26,667 nucleotides of DNA from Prevotella sp. UBA4339 (GTDB taxonomy: Bacteria > Bacteroidota > Bacteroidia > Bacteroidales > Bacteroidaceae): contig DGTJ01000056.1 in NCBI GenBank assembly GCA_002393725.1, positions 53,103 to 79,769 of the forward strand. The letters are read 5' to 3'. This document shows positions 23,838-26,667 of this stretch, one piece after another. Made by a program: the position numbers and the translations under genes. How positions within the stretch are numbered: position 1 is the stretch's first letter; every line of letters starts with the position of its first letter. A model generated the notes under the pieces. That model had not been told where the DNA came from. It made no database searches and saw only the letters and a list, made by a program, of their open reading frames with translations.

Positions 23838-24848
23838 ATGGATCTATTAAGTCAAATTGTAGCGCGTGCTAAGAGTAACAAGCAGCGCATCGTGCTCCCA
23901 GAAGCAGAAGAGGAGCGCACACTTTGTGCAGCCGACAAGGCTCTCGGTGATGATATCGCAGAAATCATCCTCATCGGTAACCCCGCTAAGGTTGAGGCTC
24001 TGGCAAAGGAGAAGGGACTCACCAACATCGGTAAGGCCACTCTTATCGACCCGGAGAACTATGAGAAGAGTGAGGAACTGGCAGAGAAGCTGGCCGAAAT
24101 CCGCAAGTCGAAGGGTATGACCATCGAGGAGGCCCGCAAGCTGGTGAAGAATCCTCTGTATCTCGGATGTATGATCATCAAGACCGAGGGTGCTGACGGC
24201 CAGATCTCAGGTGCTCTCTCTACCACAGGCGACACCCTGCGTCCTGCACTGCAAATCATAAAGTGCGCTCCTGGTATCACTTGCGTAAGTGGCGGTCTGC
24301 TGCTCATCTCCAAGGAGAAGCAGTATGGTGAGGATGGTGTACTCGTCGTAGGCGACGTAGCTGTTACTCCTATGCCTGATGCTGCACAGCTCTCTCAGAT
24401 AGCAGTATGCACGGCTCAGACAGCCAAGTCGGTAGCCGGTTTCGCAGAGCCTCGCGTAGCGATGCTGAGCTTCTCTACCAAGGGAAGTGCCAAGCATGAG
24501 GTATGCGACAAGGTCATCGAGGCCACTCGTCTGGCAAAGGAGATGGCTCCTGAGCTGAAGATCGACGGTGAGCTGCAGGCTGACGCTGCCCTCGTTCCGT
24601 CGGTAGGTGCCAAGAAGGCTCCGGGCTCTGACATCGCTGGCAAGGCCAATGTGCTGGTATTCCCTAACCTCGAGGTGGGTAACATCGGCTATAAGATGGT
24701 ACAGCGCCTGGGTGATGCCATCGCCATCGGTCCGATCCTCCAGGGTATCGCCCGTCCGGTGAACGACCTCTCTCGCGGCTGCTCCGTAGATGACATCTAC
24801 TACATGATCGCCATCACAGCCTGCCAGGCAATGGACGCAAAGAAGTAA
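23838..24848 (+). CDS. pta: Phosphate acetyltransferase (Pta)
   Basis: This is a 336-residue cytoplasmic enzyme of the short class, without the N-terminal regulatory domains of the long enterobacterial form. It turns acetyl-CoA and phosphate into acetyl phosphate. Family motifs include RIVLPEAEEERTL near the start, MIIKTEGADGQISGALSTTGDTLRPALQ, SKEKQYGEDGVLVVGDVAV, MLSFSTKGSAKHE, and ELQADAALVPSVGAKKAPGS followed by FPNLEVGNIGYKMVQRLG. These cover the CoA and phosphate sites. It starts 30 nt after cdaA. ackA, its usual partner, lies 609 bp downstream, separated by a GxxExxY gene with inverted repeats. Confidence 0.95.
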   Translation: MDLLSQIVARAKSNKQRIVLPEAEEERTLCAADKALGDDIAEIILIGNPAKVEALAKEKGLTNIGKATLIDPENYEKSEELAEKLAEIRKSKGMTIEEARKLVKNPLYLGCMIIKTEGADGQISGALSTTGDTLRPALQIIKCAPGITCVSGGLLLISKEKQYGEDGVLVVGDVAVTPMPDAAQLSQIAVCTAQTAKSVAGFAEPRVAMLSFSTKGSAKHEVCDKVIEATRLAKEMAPELKIDGELQADAALVPSVGAKKAPGSDIAGKANVLVFPNLEVGNIGYKMVQRLGDAIAIGPILQGIARPVNDLSRGCSVDDIYYMIAITACQAMDAKK

Positions 24849-24864
24849 ATAGAAGTATAATATA

Positions 24865-24921
24865 TATGAAAGAAATGTGAATAATGTGAATAATTTGGTT
24901 CAGAAATAAGAATAATAATTA
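24865..24921. repeat. Left inverted-repeat arm of the GxxExxY cassette
   Basis: It begins TATGAAAGAAATGTGAATAA at 24865, 16 nt after the pta stop, and matches the complement of 25386-25440 at 52 of 55 positions with a 2-nt insertion. It includes tandem 9-mers TGTGAATAA at 24876-24884 and 24885-24893. Confidence 0.85.
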
Positions 24922-24956
24922 TTGTTTGAAACAGGCGTAAGAATAAAGGAATCATT

Positions 24957-25388
24957 ATGACCAGGCAAGAGTATAAGGATATTTATGATGCCGTTGGAGC
25001 TGCAATGGAGGTCTATAATACTTTGGGTAGAGGCATGTCTGAACTGGTGTATCAGGAAGCTCTTGCAATGGAAATGGATGAAAGAGGAATGGCATTTGAG
25101 CGCGAAAAGCAATTAAGGCTGTACTATAAGGGAGTTTTGATGCAGAAGATGTTTTTTGCCGATTTTGTCTATAAGGACATCATCATAGAATTGAAATCTG
25201 CAGATTCTATTTGTTCAGACCATCGTGCTCAGCTATTCAACTATATGCGTATCACAAAGAAGTACAGAGGTGTTCTCTTAAACTTTGGAGAAAAGAAACT
25301 GCGTGCTGAGCGATATTTGTATCTTCCAGAAGAAGACAACTTCATCCTCCTCACTCAAGACAACTATACGCAATATATCACAGATTAA
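24957..25388 (+). CDS. GxxExxY protein, PD-(D/E)XK nuclease-like
   Basis: This is a 143-residue protein. The family signature reads GMSELVY at 26-32, giving G26, E29 and Y32. ADFVYKDIIIELKSAD (68-83) has the D...E-x-K layout of PD-(D/E)XK enzymes with D69, E78 and K80. RAQLFNYMRITKKYRGVLLNFG (90-111) is also typical. The biological role of the family is unknown; nuclease activity is inferred from the fold. There is no signal peptide, so it should be cytoplasmic. Base composition is visibly more AT-rich than pta or ackA. It sits inside inverted repeats of about 55 bp between two genes that normally adjoin, indicating insertion. Confidence 0.88.
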   Translation: MTRQEYKDIYDAVGAAMEVYNTLGRGMSELVYQEALAMEMDERGMAFEREKQLRLYYKGVLMQKMFFADFVYKDIIIELKSADSICSDHRAQLFNYMRITKKYRGVLLNFGEKKLRAERYLYLPEEDNFILLTQDNYTQYITD

Positions 25389-25440
25389 TTATTATTTATT
25401 TCTGGCCTAAATTATTCACATTATTCACATTTCTTTCATA
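25386..25440. repeat. Right inverted-repeat arm of the GxxExxY cassette
   Basis: It runs from the TAA stop codon of the GxxExxY gene to CTTTCATA at 25440 and is the inverted copy of 24865-24921. ackA starts 17 nt later. If transcribed together, the two arms could pair into a long stem around the gene. Confidence 0.85.
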
Positions 25441-25457
25441 ACAAAAAAACAAATAAC

Positions 25458-26651
25458 ATGAAGATATTAGTATTGAATTGTGGTTCGTCCTCTATCAAGT
25501 ACGCACTGTACAACATGGACGACAAGTCGGTAATGACAAGTGGTGGTGCCGAGCGCGTCGGCTTGGACGGAGCTTTCGTAAAGGTAAAGCTGGCCAATGG
25601 AGAGAAGAAGCAGATTATGCACGATATCCCCGAGCATACTGAGGGCGTGAAGTTCATCTTCTCCCTGCTCACCGACCCGGAGATTGGAGTCATCAAGAGC
25701 CTCGACGAGATCGACGCAGTAGGTCATCGCATGGTGCACGGAGGTGAGAAGTTCAACAAGTCAGTGATCCTCACCGATGATGTGCTCAAGGCCTTCGAGG
25801 AGTGCTCCGACCTTGCCCCACTGCACAACCCCGCCAACCTGAAGGGCGTGAATGCCGTCAAGGAGCTGATGCCCGGCCTGCCTCAGGTGGGAGTGTTCGA
25901 TACCGCTTTCCATCAGACGATGCCCCCAAAGGCCTACATGTATGCCATCCCCTATGAGCTCTACGAGAAGTACGGCATCCGTCGCTATGGCTTCCACGGT
26001 ACGTCTCATCGCTATGTGAGCGCCCGTGCATGTGAGTTCCTCGGCATCCCCGCAGAGGGCACGAAGATGGTGACTTGTCACATAGGCAACGGCGGCTCTA
26101 TCGCAGCAGTGGTCGACGGCAAGTGCGTCGACACCTCAATGGGTCTCACTCCCCTGGAGGGTCTTGTGATGGGCACCCGTTCAGGAGATATTGACGGCGG
26201 CGCAGTCACCTTCATTGAGAAGAAGCTGGGCCTCGATGCCGACGGTATGTCAAACCTGCTCAACAAGAAGAGCGGTGTTGCCGGCATCACTGGCGGTTCG
26301 AGCGACATGCGCGACGTAGAGAATGCAGCCAAGAGTGGCGACGAGAAGGCAAAGCTGGCTCAGGACATGTACTTCTATCGCATCAAGAAGTATATCGGAG
26401 CCTATGCAGCAGCCATGGGCGGTCTCGACGTAGTGGTGTTCACTGCAGGCGTAGGCGAGAACCAGGTGTCTATGCGTTCTGAGGTCTGCAAGGGTCTTGA
26501 GTTCCTTGGCATCAAGTTTGACGAGGCAAAGAACAATGTCCGCGGCGAGGAGGCAGTTATCTCTGCCGACGACTCTAAGGTGAAGGTCGTAGTCATCCCG
26601 ACCGATGAGGAGCTGATGATTGCTACCGACACGATGAATCTCCTGAAATAA
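25458..26651 (+). CDS. ackA: Acetate kinase (AckA)
   Basis: This is a 397-residue cytoplasmic kinase that moves phosphate from acetyl phosphate to ADP, giving acetate and ATP, the energy-yielding end of mixed fermentation. The N-terminal phosphate-binding strand is LVLNCGSSSIKYAL. Also visible are VGHRMVHGGEKF, FDTAFHQTMPPKAYMYAIPY, RRYGFHGTSHRYVS, CHIGNGGSIAAV and DTSMGLTPLEGLVMGTRSGDID, followed by FTAGVGEN, all standard for the family. The length is normal and the gene is complete. Its partner pta lies upstream of the inserted GxxExxY cassette, so ackA may depend on read-through from pta or on sequence inside the cassette. Confidence 0.96.
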   Translation: MKILVLNCGSSSIKYALYNMDDKSVMTSGGAERVGLDGAFVKVKLANGEKKQIMHDIPEHTEGVKFIFSLLTDPEIGVIKSLDEIDAVGHRMVHGGEKFNKSVILTDDVLKAFEECSDLAPLHNPANLKGVNAVKELMPGLPQVGVFDTAFHQTMPPKAYMYAIPYELYEKYGIRRYGFHGTSHRYVSARACEFLGIPAEGTKMVTCHIGNGGSIAAVVDGKCVDTSMGLTPLEGLVMGTRSGDIDGGAVTFIEKKLGLDADGMSNLLNKKSGVAGITGGSSDMRDVENAAKSGDEKAKLAQDMYFYRIKKYIGAYAAAMGGLDVVVFTAGVGENQVSMRSEVCKGLEFLGIKFDEAKNNVRGEEAVISADDSKVKVVVIPTDEELMIATDTMNLLK

Positions 26652-26667
26652 ATAATTATCCCCGCCA

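Larger units (their letters stand above)
24865..25440. mobile_element. Inverted-repeat-bounded cassette carrying a GxxExxY gene
   Basis: The left arm 24865-24921 and right arm 25386-25440 are inverted copies. The outer 32 bp are identical, then one short mismatched block and a 2-nt gap interrupt otherwise matching sequence. The right arm contains the gene's stop codon. Each arm holds two tandem copies of TGTGAATAA (24876-24893 on the left). No transposase and no clear target duplication are visible. Removing the unit would leave 33 nt between pta and ackA. Mobility is inferred. Confidence 0.6.

Noticed and set aside
24849..25457. Target-site duplication around the GxxExxY cassette
   Set aside because: The bases outside the arms (ATAATA on the left, AACAAA on the right) do not match convincingly, so no duplication is claimed.

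Overview
The window comes from a Bacteroidota chromosome, most likely Prevotella or a close relative. The evidence is an adjacent SusC/SusD pair, Bacteroidota-type -7 promoter boxes (TAnnTTTG) upstream of several genes, many lipoproteins with short lipoboxes, a LruC-type lipoprotein and a folP-cdaA gene pair. These assignments rest on protein motifs and gene order; no database search was run.

Left edge (1-1166): the first 29 codons of an Arc-like ribbon-helix-helix protein lie downstream of a two-TM SPFH/Band 7 membrane protein, both on the minus strand. Positions 1194-15081 form a polysaccharide utilization locus, probably for arabinoxylan or xylo-oligosaccharides. Two GH43 enzymes run leftward. 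GH43-CBM6, GH3 and a GH8 Rex-type exo-oligoxylanase run rightward, followed after a long hairpin by susC and susD. The two arms share a 173-bp divergent control region with a palindrome and a direct repeat. Susp-type uptake brings oligosaccharides into the periplasm, where GH43 enzymes would remove arabinose or xylose, Rex would release xylose from the reducing end, and GH3 would finish the job. No endoxylanase, SusE-like protein or regulator is present in the window.

Positions 15082-15635 are a 554-bp intergenic region with a terminator, a perfect 32-bp palindrome and four 22-bp tandem repeats. It leads to a lipoprotein with a LruC-like end and apparent beta-helix repeats (15636-17618). A shared terminator and tRNA-Pro(CGG) follow.

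Positions 17840-22126 (minus strand) hold murF followed by two overlapping lipoprotein genes of unknown function. A short, nearly symmetric divergent promoter region separates murF from folP, cdaA, pta and ackA on the plus strand. Pta and AckA convert acetyl-CoA to acetate with ATP gain. CdaA makes c-di-AMP.

The most unusual structure is between pta and ackA: a small AT-rich GxxExxY gene bracketed by near-perfect inverted repeats of about 55 bp (24865-25440). Removing this 576-bp unit would leave pta and ackA 33 nt apart, like the other genes in that run. It looks like an inserted gene cassette without a transposase.
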